A stretch of 64,000 nucleotides of DNA from an uncultured Candidatus Nemicrothrix sp. (GTDB taxonomy: Bacteria; Actinomycetota; Acidimicrobiia; Acidimicrobiales; UBA8592), in NCBI GenBank assembly GCA_913046155.1, contig CAJWRY010000002.1:1-64000 (forward strand), read 5' to 3'. Positions 44,008 through 52,711 of this stretch are shown here, in pieces. A program made the translations under genes and the position numbers. Within the stretch, counting starts at the first letter, position 1. The number at the start of each line of letters is the position of its first letter. Below the pieces are notes generated by a model. The model saw nothing but the letters and a program-made list of their open reading frames with translations. It was not told the DNA's origin and did not search any database.

Positions 44008-44016
44008 TGTTAGAAT
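44008..44016 (+). promoter_or_regulatory. Candidate extended -10 promoter of rpsB-tsf
   Basis: TGTTAGAAT is an extended -10 element 95-103 bp before the rpsB ATG. Transcription starting near 44023 would give an ~88-nt leader containing the structured element at 44047-44100. No clear -35 hexamer. Confidence 0.42.
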
Positions 44017-44046
44017 CTGATGTGCTTGAGATTCAAGCAAATTTCA

Positions 44047-44100
44047 CCTGAATAACTCCACGGTCGCCTAGGCGTATATTCAGGAATCGTTTAACCGTGG
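44047..44100 (+). promoter_or_regulatory. Candidate rpsB leader pseudoknot (S2 autoregulation)
   Basis: Two perfect pairings interleave. CCTGAATA (44047-44054) pairs with TATTCAGG (44077-44084). CCACGGT (44058-44064), inside that loop, pairs with ACCGTGG (44094-44100), outside it. This is H-type pseudoknot topology. A small CGC-CTAG-GCG hairpin fits in the remaining loop (44065-44074). The last paired base is immediately before the TAGGAG ribosome-binding site, so folding could control translation. S2 repressing its own leader is known in E. coli. Confidence 0.65.
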
Positions 44101-44110
44101 TAGGAGAAAA

Positions 44111-44980
44111 ATGTCACCAGTTGTTACTATGAGCCAGTTGCTCAAGGCAGGAGTCCATTTTGGTCACCAAACGAGACGATGGAACCCCAAAATGCAGCGC
44201 TTTATACATGGAGAGCGAAACGGGATCTATCTCATAGATCTAAACCAAACACTTGAGAGAATCGCTGATGCTTACAGTTATGTCAGAGATACGGTAGCTG
44301 AGGGCGGTATGGTGCTTTTCGTAGGCACGAAAAAACAAACCCAAGATGCTGTGAAGTCCTTTGCACAAGGCTGCGGCCAGCCTTATGTTAACCAAAGGTG
44401 GCTCGGAGGAATGCTTACGAACTTTGAGACCATGGCAAAACGAGTTGGGAAAATGAAGGAATACCAGCGAATGCGAGACTCAGGCGAGTTTGATGAAATG
44501 CCAAAGAAAGAGGCTTTAATGCTATCCCGAGAGTTAGCGAAATTAGAGAGAAACCTCAGTGGAATTAGCATGCTTAAAGAGCGGCCACAAGTAGTATTCG
44601 TACTAGATACCAAAAAAGAACACATTGCAGTAACGGAAGCTAACAAGTTAGGTATTCCTGTAATCGCAGTTGTTGACACCAATTGTGACCCTGATGTTAT
44701 AGATTTCGTTATTCCTGGAAATGATGACGCAATTAGGTCAGGCGAGCTGATGTGCCGTGTTATCTCGGAAGCAGTTGAAGAAGGGCAACTAATCCGATCA
44801 AAGAAATATGGATCGCAATCAACCCCCAAAGAAGAACCAGCCGAACCAGTTGAACAAGAAGAAGCCCAAAAGAAAGCGACTGCAGATTTTCAAGAAAGAG
44901 AAAAGAAGGTCGCCGAAGAAATTGCCACAAAACCTGAAACAGCAATAGAAGACCTTAACCCAGAACCGGAGGAAATATAA
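44111..44980 (+). CDS. rpsB: 30S ribosomal protein S2 with acidic tail
   Basis: A 289-residue S2. [52 protein letters not shown] and [20 protein letters not shown] are diagnostic. The last ~50 residues form a Glu-rich, coiled-coil-like extension ([15 protein letters not shown]) common in actinobacteria. It is followed by tsf with no gap. Confidence 0.97.
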   Translation: MSPVVTMSQLLKAGVHFGHQTRRWNPKMQRFIHGERNGIYLIDLNQTLERIADAYSYVRDTVAEGGMVLFVGTKKQTQDAVKSFAQGCGQPYVNQRWLGGMLTNFETMAKRVGKMKEYQRMRDSGEFDEMPKKEALMLSRELAKLERNLSGISMLKERPQVVFVLDTKKEHIAVTEANKLGIPVIAVVDTNCDPDVIDFVIPGNDDAIRSGELMCRVISEAVEEGQLIRSKKYGSQSTPKEEPAEPVEQEEAQKKATADFQEREKKVAEEIATKPETAIEDLNPEPEEI

Positions 44981-45775
44981 ATGCCAGAATTTACCGCAAA
45001 AGATGTGCAAAAACTCCGTCAAGCCTCTGGCGCCGGAATGATGGACGCAAAAAGAGCTTTGGACGAGGCCGCTGGTGATTTCGATGCAGCGTTACAATCG
45101 TTACGCGAAAAGGGAATTGCAAAAGCGGATAGTAGAAGCGATAGAGAGAGTGCAGAAGGAGCGATTGCCGTTGCGCAAAATGAAGCCGCAGTAGCCATAG
45201 TCGAACTTAAATCCGAAACTGATTTTTCCGCAAAAGCCAGCGACTTCTTGTCATTAACTCAAGAACTCGCCGATTTAGTGCTTGCAGAAGGTGAAGATGC
45301 TGTGTCAACCAAAGAAGAGGAAATAGATGATCTTCGCATATCAAAAAAAGAAAATATACAACTTGGCACTGTAAAGCAGATTGTCATTGATGAAGGTTCT
45401 TTAGTTGACGTCTACCTACACACCGATCAGGAAGGACGAGGAATTAACGGTGTTATAGTTCAAGGTAAAGACGTGCCAGCAGAAACTTTGCATGAGGTTG
45501 CGCTTCACATAGCTTTCGCAAAACCATCAGCTCTCTCTCGCGAAGAGGTACCAAGTGAAGATATCGAAAAAGAAAGAGAGAGTGCTCTAGGCGTCACTAA
45601 GGCTGAGGGAAAACCAGAGGCTGCGTGGGAAAAGATCGTTGAAGGGCGAGTCTCAAAATGGCTAAGCGAAAGAGTACTGTTAGAACAAGGAATGTTTGGA
45701 GAAAAAGAAACAGTCGCACAAAAATTGGGAGCCGGCACTATTACTAATTTCGTGCAAGCATACATAGGCGATTGA
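44981..45775 (+). CDS. tsf: Translation elongation factor Ts
   Basis: A 264-residue protein. AKDVQKLRQASGAGMMDAKR starts the N-terminal EF-Tu-binding domain; the core has AIAVAQNEAAVAIVELKSET-type segments and LHIAFAKPSALSREEVP. It regenerates EF-Tu-GTP. The start codon directly follows the rpsB stop. Confidence 0.96.
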   Translation: MPEFTAKDVQKLRQASGAGMMDAKRALDEAAGDFDAALQSLREKGIAKADSRSDRESAEGAIAVAQNEAAVAIVELKSETDFSAKASDFLSLTQELADLVLAEGEDAVSTKEEEIDDLRISKKENIQLGTVKQIVIDEGSLVDVYLHTDQEGRGINGVIVQGKDVPAETLHEVALHIAFAKPSALSREEVPSEDIEKERESALGVTKAEGKPEAAWEKIVEGRVSKWLSERVLLEQGMFGEKETVAQKLGAGTITNFVQAYIGD

Positions 45776-45825
45776 CTAGGATTATGGCTCAAACAATCAA
45801 ATTTCACGAAAAGCATGCACTTTAG

Positions 45826-46593
<768 letters not shown>

Positions 46594-46599
46594 GAACAC

Positions 46600-47169
46600 A
46601 TGAGCGACGATTTATTAGAACTTTTATTTGCTGAAGCAGAAGAAAAGATGGAGAAGTCGGTCGTAAGAACTAAAAGTGAGTTCTCTTCAATAAGAACTGG
46701 TCGTCCAAGTCCTGCTTTAGTGGAGCGGATACAAGTTGAATACTTCGGAAGTGATGTCCCGCTGCAACAACTTGCCAGTTTCTCAGTTCCAGAAGCCCAG
46801 TTACTAGTAATTGCCCCTTTTGACAAAGGGGCAATTGAAGCTATCGAGAGAGCGATAGTCCTCGCTGACCTTGGAGTCAGTCCAGCAAATGACGGTTCAA
46901 TTCTCAGGCTGAACTTTCCTCCGCTCACAGAAGAGAGGCGAAAACAACTCGTAAAAGTGGTCAAAAATCTAGCGGAAGAAGGGAGAGTATCCATTCGAGG
47001 TATCAGACGATCAGCTCGTCAAGAACTGGATACTCTTGATAAAGAGGGAGATGTTTCGTCGGACGATGCTAAGAGAGCATCAGAAAAGATTGATACTTTG
47101 ACACGAGACTTTGAAGGTCAAATAAACGCCGCACTCGAGCAGAAAGAAACTGAACTATTAGAAGTTTAG
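46600..47169 (+). CDS. frr: Ribosome recycling factor
   Basis: A 189-residue protein. EFSSIRTGRPSPALVERIQV, LRLNFPPLTEERRKQLVK and VRRSARQELDTLDKEGDVS-type helices define RRF. It splits post-termination ribosomes with EF-G. pyrH-frr pairing is universal in this cluster. Confidence 0.97.
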   Translation: MSDDLLELLFAEAEEKMEKSVVRTKSEFSSIRTGRPSPALVERIQVEYFGSDVPLQQLASFSVPEAQLLVIAPFDKGAIEAIERAIVLADLGVSPANDGSILRLNFPPLTEERRKQLVKVVKNLAEEGRVSIRGIRRSARQELDTLDKEGDVSSDDAKRASEKIDTLTRDFEGQINAALEQKETELLEV

Positions 47170-47194
47170 ACTATGGTAGATTTCTGGAGATGTT

Positions 47195-48340
47195 ATGACG
47201 GAAGAAGAAAACACAAAGGGACCAGAGGGGGACTCAACAAACCATGGCCTGCCGCATTGGAGCGAGCCAGCTACAGGTCAGTTCCCTAAAGTTGAGATAA
47301 ACAAAAGTGACGGACCTAACGAAGATTGGGAAGCCTTAACCGAAGGCCCCAACTGGGGTCAGGGAGCTGAGCCTGAAAGCTCGGTCAATGAAACGCAACG
47401 CATAGATGTCACGATAGGGGAAGACCCAAAGACAGATGATTTCTTTTCCTACGGGAAGCCACTTGATCTCGCCGAGACTACAGAATCAATCATCTCTGAA
47501 GGGAAAAAATCAAGAAGGTCAGGATTGGGTTCAAGGGAAACGTTGACTCGTATCATCACCGGGCTTGTCCTCGGCGGAATCGTCATCCTTTGTCTTGCAA
47601 TCAGCAAAATAGCAACAGTTGTGCTAATAGCAGTGATGCTTGGTATAGCTTCCACCGAGTTATTTCAGAGCCTCTACAAAGTTGGATGGCAACCTCCCAC
47701 CCTTGTGGGATTGGTAGCTTCCGTAGGAATGCCATTAGCTACGTACTGGAAGGGAGAAGGCGCAATCGGGTTAGTCCTTTTCCTTACATTCCTGACAGGG
47801 GCACTATGGTATTTGCTTGGAATCGGGGGACCGCGCCCTGTTCCCAATCTCGCAGTCTTGACTCTAGGAGTTGTCTATGTGGGTGTCTTGGGTTCCCACG
47901 CAGTTCTATTATTGGATGACCCTAAAGGAAAGGGCCTACTGCTTGCGGCAATCCTCCTGGCAGCTGGATATGACATAGGAGGGTACTTCATCGGACAAGC
48001 CCTCGGACGTTCACCCCTCACAGAAGTCAGTCCGAATAAAACCATTGAAGGTTTATTAGGCGGGACCTTAGCCACAGTTGGCGTTGGGGTGCTACTTGCT
48101 GTATTTGACGTAGGGCCCTTTGATGGTGATCCTTTTGGCTTCTCAAACGCGCTTCTACTGGGAATAGTCGTGGCAGTAATCGCACCCATCGGTGACCTTG
48201 CAGAATCACTCATTAAGCGTGATTTAAAAATAAAAGATATGGGAACAGTTTTGCCTGGACATGGCGGAGTGCTGGATCGTTGCGACACTCTGCTGTTTGT
48301 CATCCCGACAGTCCATTACATGGTTCTTGTTATGTCATAA
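47195..48340 (+). CDS. cdsA: Phosphatidate cytidylyltransferase with N-terminal extension
   Basis: A 381-residue membrane enzyme. The C-terminal ~260 residues hold about eight transmembrane segments and the CDP-alcohol signature SPNKTIEGLLGGTLATV plus KDMGTVLPGHGGVLDRCD (S-x-x-K-x-x-E... and GHGGxxDRxD). It makes CDP-diacylglycerol. The first ~110 residues are hydrophilic, acidic and of low complexity (GPEGDSTNHGLPHWSEPATG), not needed for catalysis in homologues. Start ATG has GGAG upstream. Confidence 0.94.
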   Translation: MTEEENTKGPEGDSTNHGLPHWSEPATGQFPKVEINKSDGPNEDWEALTEGPNWGQGAEPESSVNETQRIDVTIGEDPKTDDFFSYGKPLDLAETTESIISEGKKSRRSGLGSRETLTRIITGLVLGGIVILCLAISKIATVVLIAVMLGIASTELFQSLYKVGWQPPTLVGLVASVGMPLATYWKGEGAIGLVLFLTFLTGALWYLLGIGGPRPVPNLAVLTLGVVYVGVLGSHAVLLLDDPKGKGLLLAAILLAAGYDIGGYFIGQALGRSPLTEVSPNKTIEGLLGGTLATVGVGVLLAVFDVGPFDGDPFGFSNALLLGIVVAVIAPIGDLAESLIKRDLKIKDMGTVLPGHGGVLDRCDTLLFVIPTVHYMVLVMS

Positions 48341-48411
48341 ATCACTTCAGTGTCTCACATCATCAAGAAGATTAAGACTTACACTTTAAATATGATAGGG
48401 AACGGTAGCTG

Positions 48412-49581
48412 ATGAAAAACATAGCCTTACTCGGCTCAACGGGATCAATCGGAACGCAGACTCTTGATGTTGTCAGGGCGAGCCCAGAAAAATTTAATAT
48501 CGAAGTGCTTGCTGCTGGTTCATCTATAGACCATATTCGAAAACAAATTACTGAATTTAGCCCATCAACGGTAATAATGTCCGATGTCAGCGCAGCGAAA
48601 GTACTGGACGAAGAATTTACGGCCGTAACTGTGTTGAGTGGCCCAGAGGCTCTAAAAGAATCAGTTGTGGCTTGCGATATTGTCATTAACGCAATAGTTG
48701 GTTTTGCTGGATTGCCGGTCACCATAGCAGCACTAACTGAAGGAAAGACTCTTGCACTAGCAAACAAAGAATCTCTTATCGCTGGAGGCCCAGTTGTCCA
48801 AAAAGCTCGAAGAATGATGAAGTCTACAATTATCCCCGTAGACAGTGAGCACTCGGCTCTCCATCAATGTTTACATGGGTATCGGTCAGATTATGACCAC
48901 CCCTCGCAATCGGTAAAGCGACTCATCGTTACGGCAAGCGGTGGACCTTTTCGCGGATTTACAGCAGAAAAATTAGACAAAGTTACTCTTGAGGAGGCAC
49001 TTGAACACCCAACATGGAACATGGGTCCCAAGATTACTATCGATTCATCCACACTCATGAACAAGGGTCTGGAAATAATCGAGGCGCATGAGCTTTTTGG
49101 TATTGAATATGGGCAAATAGATGTCGTTGTGCATCCACAGTCCATCGTTCACTCAATGGTTGAGTTTGTTGACAGTTCAACAATTGCGCAGTTATCAATG
49201 CCTGATATGAGGCTACCGATCACATATGCATTGAATTATCCAGAGAGAAGCGAAGCCGAGTGGGGGTCAATAAAGTGGGATGAAATTAAAAAACTTGAAT
49301 TTGAGCAGCCTGACTTTGACAACTTTTTATGTTTGAAACTGGCATACCAAGCTGGAGAAGAAGGAGAAACAGCTCCTGCATGGTTAAACGCTGCCAATGA
49401 AGTCGCTGTTGCAGCCTTCCTAAACCGTCAAATCAAGTGGGTTGATATCCCTCACTTGATTGCGCAAGCATTGGATAACTACGACAGCCGTAAAGCAGAA
49501 GAGGAGCATGATATTTATGAAGCCGACAGGCAAGCACGCCTCATAACAAAACAACTCATAACAGGCAAAGTAAATGGCTGA
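48412..49581 (+). CDS. dxr: 1-Deoxy-D-xylulose 5-phosphate reductoisomerase
   Basis: A 389-residue NADPH enzyme of the MEP pathway. NADPH loop IALLGSTGSIGTQTLDVV; ANKESLIAGG, IIPVDSEHSALHQCL and MNKGLEIIEAHELFG line the active site and metal site. ispG, a later MEP enzyme, is two genes downstream, a layout shared by many actinobacteria. Overlaps rseP by 8 bp. Confidence 0.97.
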   Translation: MKNIALLGSTGSIGTQTLDVVRASPEKFNIEVLAAGSSIDHIRKQITEFSPSTVIMSDVSAAKVLDEEFTAVTVLSGPEALKESVVACDIVINAIVGFAGLPVTIAALTEGKTLALANKESLIAGGPVVQKARRMMKSTIIPVDSEHSALHQCLHGYRSDYDHPSQSVKRLIVTASGGPFRGFTAEKLDKVTLEEALEHPTWNMGPKITIDSSTLMNKGLEIIEAHELFGIEYGQIDVVVHPQSIVHSMVEFVDSSTIAQLSMPDMRLPITYALNYPERSEAEWGSIKWDEIKKLEFEQPDFDNFLCLKLAYQAGEEGETAPAWLNAANEVAVAAFLNRQIKWVDIPHLIAQALDNYDSRKAEEEHDIYEADRQARLITKQLITGKVNG

Positions 49582-50839
49582 AAAGACTTTACGAAGTAAT
49601 GGCGTTACAGACGCCACTTCACAGGAATCAAACTCTCGATTAGGGGTAATTATCGTGCTGGCTCTTTTCGTTTTGCTTGCCATGAGTACCGGTTTCGCAG
49701 GCGTTATTGTTGTTCTCTCATTAGTAGCAATGCTGTTTTTGCACGAGTTAGGACATTACCTAGCAGCTAGAAGAGCTGGAATGAAGGTTACTGAATTCTT
49801 TATCGGGTTCGGACCTAAAATTTGGTCCTTTACAAGGGGAGAAACCGAGTATGGCCTCAAAGGCATTCCCGCTGGCGCTTATGTAAGGGTCATAGGAATG
49901 AATAACCTTGACCCTGTAGCGCCGGAAGACGAGCACAGAGCCTACAGAAATGCAAAATTCGGGCAACGGCTCCTTCTAGCAAGTGCAGGATCCCTTATGC
50001 ATTTTTTAATAGCGTTAATCCTCTTGTATGCAGTTCTTGTTGGTAATGGAATCAACACAGATGAATCTGACTGGACGGTGAAAAACCTTCGTAACGGTGG
50101 CCCCGCAGAGATAATGGGAATTGAATCTGGTGATCGAATTATTGCGCTGAATGGAGTGCCTATTACCGACTGGTGGGATTTTGCTGCAAATATAGCAGGT
50201 TTACCTAATGAGGAAGTTACCATCCAGGTCTCTCGAAACGGAGACCTAATGACATTTCAGGGAATTGTTGGGTCACGAGCAGCTAATGCAGACGGACAGG
50301 ATTACGGATTTATTGGTATTGAAAGAACTAAATTCAGTACCGTAAAGGCCGGCCCTATTGATGCCTTTGGAAAAACTGGCGAGCAATTTGGACTTCTTAC
50401 CTCTGAAACAATAAAGGGTTTGGGGAATTTCTTTAGCCCCTCAGGATTAGGCGATTTCTTCACAGAAGTTTTTGACATGGATTCTCCGCAGTCTCCAACC
50501 AATGTAGGTGTTGGCGAAGGAGATGAAGGAAGAATAGTCTCCGTAGTCGGTGCAACGCGTCTAGGGGCGGAACTAACTGAAACAGGTTGGACAGGGTTAT
50601 TTCTCTTCTTGGCAACAATTAACGTATTTATAGGAATTTTTAATTTAATCCCTTTACTCCCCTTAGATGGTGGTCATGTAATGATTGCATTCTACGAGCG
50701 CCTAAGGAGCCGAAAAGGTGCTCGGTACCATGCAGACGCTTCAAAACTGCTACCGCTAACATATTTGGTGGTCTTTGTGCTGATCGCTATAGGAGTTGCT
50801 GCCATCTATCTAGACATAGCTGACCCGATATCCCTCTAG
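49574..50839 (+). CDS. rseP: Site-2 intramembrane zinc metalloprotease (RseP/Rip1)
   Basis: A 421-residue polytopic protease. Zinc site H57-E58-x-x-H61 in FLHELGHYLAARRAG, and the third ligand in LIPLLPLDGGHVM. A PDZ domain lies between (AEIMGIESGDRIIALNGVPI). Four or so transmembrane segments. It cleaves membrane-bound anti-sigma factors or signal remnants. In mycobacteria Rip1 sits between dxr and ispG, as here. Confidence 0.95.
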   Translation: MAEKTLRSNGVTDATSQESNSRLGVIIVLALFVLLAMSTGFAGVIVVLSLVAMLFLHELGHYLAARRAGMKVTEFFIGFGPKIWSFTRGETEYGLKGIPAGAYVRVIGMNNLDPVAPEDEHRAYRNAKFGQRLLLASAGSLMHFLIALILLYAVLVGNGINTDESDWTVKNLRNGGPAEIMGIESGDRIIALNGVPITDWWDFAANIAGLPNEEVTIQVSRNGDLMTFQGIVGSRAANADGQDYGFIGIERTKFSTVKAGPIDAFGKTGEQFGLLTSETIKGLGNFFSPSGLGDFFTEVFDMDSPQSPTNVGVGEGDEGRIVSVVGATRLGAELTETGWTGLFLFLATINVFIGIFNLIPLLPLDGGHVMIAFYERLRSRKGARYHADASKLLPLTYLVVFVLIAIGVAAIYLDIADPISL

Positions 50840-50849
50840 GATGAGAATA

Positions 50850-52070
50850 ATGGATAACACTTCATCAATAGAACGAAAAGAAACACGACAGATACTTGTT
50901 GGAGATGTACCTGTTGGTGGTAATGCGCCCATAACAGTGCAATCCATGACTACCACGAAAACCTCTGACGTGGATGCGACACTACAACAAATTTATTCTC
51001 TTGCAGCTGCGGGAGCTGACATTGTCCGGTGCACATGTAACGATTATGAAGCAGCTGAAGGCTTGGCAAAGATAGTGCCAAGGTCACCAGTCCCGATCGT
51101 TGCTGATGTCCACAACCAATATAAAATGGCCTTAGCAGCAATCGCCTCGGGCGTAGACTGTCTGCGTCTTAATCCTGGGAACATCAGAAAACCCGCACAC
51201 ATTAAGGCCGTTGCTGAAGCCGCTGGGGAACAATCTGTCCCGATTAGAATAGGCGTCAACGGAGGGTCTCTGCACCCGGAACTATATGAGAGATATGGTG
51301 GAAAAGTTACCCCTGAAGCAATGGTTGAATCTGCGTTAACAGAACTAAATTATTTTGATGAAGTAGGTTTTGACCAAGTAAAGATATCTGTTAAAGCATC
51401 GAACGTTCCGTTAATGGTCGAGGCTTATCGCCAGCTCAGTTCGGCTACTGACCACCCCCTGCATCTCGGAGTGACAGAGGCCGGACCTCCGCCGACAGGG
51501 CTAATCAAATCTACAGCAGGTATAGCAAGCCTTTTGTTAGAGGGTATAGGAGACACGATAAGGTTCTCACTTACTGCAGACCCGATACAAGAAGCTAAAG
51601 CAGGACGTCAGCTCTTGGAGGCTTTAGGATTACGCGAAAGAAAGAACGTAGACCTCATCGCATGTCCCAGTTGTGGGCGAGCTGAAATCGATGTGTATGA
51701 TGTTGCCTCAAAAGCTCAGACAGCCTTTGAGGATAAACAAATCCCCCTTCAAATTGCCGTGATGGGTTGTGTCGTTAATGGGCCTGGAGAAGCGCGAGAT
51801 GCTGATCTTGGAATAGCTGCGGGTAATAAACGAGGCCACTTATTCGTCAAAGGGCAGAACGTAGCGGTTGTGAAAGAAGATGAAATGGTTGAGACTTTAG
51901 TTCAATGGGCCGAGTTTATTACCGAGAATGGTTTTGAGGCCGCACTTGCAAGAGCAGATATGGAAAAGGCTCAAAAGGAAGCCGAGAAAGATCGCAAAAA
52001 ACTACTAGCAATTCAAGGTGAAGATGTTAACGAGGATGCTTCACGCGTTGATTTGATAAGAAAAATTTAG
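50850..52070 (+). CDS. ispG: 4-Hydroxy-3-methylbut-2-enyl-diphosphate synthase
   Basis: About 406 residues. PITVQSMTTTKTSDVDATLQ, VADVHNQYKMALAAI, CLRLNPGNI and LGVTEAGPP are IspG motifs. The [4Fe-4S] cysteines are in LIACPSCGRAEID and MGCVVNGPGEARDAD. It makes HMBPP in the MEP pathway. The ATG at 50850 is chosen because AGGATGAG lies just upstream; ATG 50841 would put the start 2 bp after the rseP stop. A ~40-residue charged tail follows the core. Confidence 0.96.
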   Translation: MDNTSSIERKETRQILVGDVPVGGNAPITVQSMTTTKTSDVDATLQQIYSLAAAGADIVRCTCNDYEAAEGLAKIVPRSPVPIVADVHNQYKMALAAIASGVDCLRLNPGNIRKPAHIKAVAEAAGEQSVPIRIGVNGGSLHPELYERYGGKVTPEAMVESALTELNYFDEVGFDQVKISVKASNVPLMVEAYRQLSSATDHPLHLGVTEAGPPPTGLIKSTAGIASLLLEGIGDTIRFSLTADPIQEAKAGRQLLEALGLRERKNVDLIACPSCGRAEIDVYDVASKAQTAFEDKQIPLQIAVMGCVVNGPGEARDADLGIAAGNKRGHLFVKGQNVAVVKEDEMVETLVQWAEFITENGFEAALARADMEKAQKEAEKDRKKLLAIQGEDVNEDASRVDLIRKI

Positions 52071-52117
52071 CATCCAACCCAAAAGCTGGTGTAACGATGA
52101 TTCCAGCAAAAAAGAGC

Positions 52118-52123
52118 TATAAT
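52118..52123 (+). promoter_or_regulatory. Consensus -10 box (TATAAT) of rimP operon
   Basis: A perfect TATAAT lies in the 136-bp ispG-rimP gap. Transcription would start near 52130, placing the terminator-like hairpin at 52151-52171 within the leader. The -35 region is poor. It suggests that rimP-nusA-infB can be transcribed separately from ispG. Confidence 0.5.
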
Positions 52124-52150
52124 CCTAAATGTCTTTAATCCAATGGAGTG

Positions 52151-52178
52151 AGGCGTGGGGTATCCCACGCCTTTTGTT
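52151..52178 (+). terminator. Terminator-like hairpin in rimP leader (possible attenuator)
   Basis: AGGCGTGGG (52151-52159), loop GTAT, CCCACGCCT (52164-52172), then a T-rich run (TTTTGTT) make a textbook intrinsic terminator: 9-bp GC-rich stem with a U tract. It ends about 30 bp before the rimP ATG, downstream of a -10 box, so it could act as an attenuator for the nusA operon or terminate read-through from ispG. Similar hairpins precede rimP in many bacteria. Confidence 0.7.
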
Positions 52179-52206
52179 CATCAGACCAAGTTTTGAAAGG
52201 AGAAGA

Positions 52207-52698
52207 ATGGCAATAACGCAAAAAGTAAACGAAATGATGGAAGGCCTTCTCCTATCTTCAGATTTTGAGCTCTACGATATTGAACTAAATGCCGGAATAC
52301 TAAAAGTTACTGTTAATTCAAAGCTCGGAATTACCGTTGACGAGTTAGCAGACATTAACAGAATGATCTCGTCAGAACTTGATAAACAGGATCTCATACA
52401 AAATAAATACACGTTAGAAGTCTCAAGTCCTGGCCTGGAGCGCAAACTGCGAAAAAAAGAGCATTACCTTGGAGCGATTAACGAACGTATCTCAGTAAAG
52501 CTTGGTCCACATGTTGAAGGAGAGCGCAGATATGTGGGGACACTAGTCAAAATAAATGAAGAGATATTGACAATCCAAGATAGCAACGGTAGCCAAGACG
52601 AAATTAATCTCAGTGACGTCACGTCAGCTAAGACAGTTTTTGAATGGGAAAAAAATCCTAAACCTGGCTCAGGGAAAACTCAACCAGGTGTTTCATAG
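52207..52698 (+). CDS. rimP: Ribosome maturation factor RimP
   Basis: A 163-residue protein. ELYDIELNAGILKVTVNS, GITVDELADINRMISSEL and YTLEVSSPGLERKLRKKEHY are RimP motifs. The ATG at 52207 follows GAAAGGAG, whereas an upstream ATG at 52129 would translate the terminator hairpin and lacks conservation. RimP helps S12 and other proteins join the 30S subunit. Operon with nusA. Confidence 0.94.
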   Translation: MAITQKVNEMMEGLLLSSDFELYDIELNAGILKVTVNSKLGITVDELADINRMISSELDKQDLIQNKYTLEVSSPGLERKLRKKEHYLGAINERISVKLGPHVEGERRYVGTLVKINEEILTIQDSNGSQDEINLSDVTSAKTVFEWEKNPKPGSGKTQPGVS

Positions 52699-52711
52699 AT
52701 AAGGAGAAATG

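Noticed and set aside
52129-52206. Upstream ATG extending rimP by 26 codons
   Set aside because: It would translate through the terminator-like hairpin; the ATG at 52207 has a strong AAAGGAG site and gives the usual protein length.
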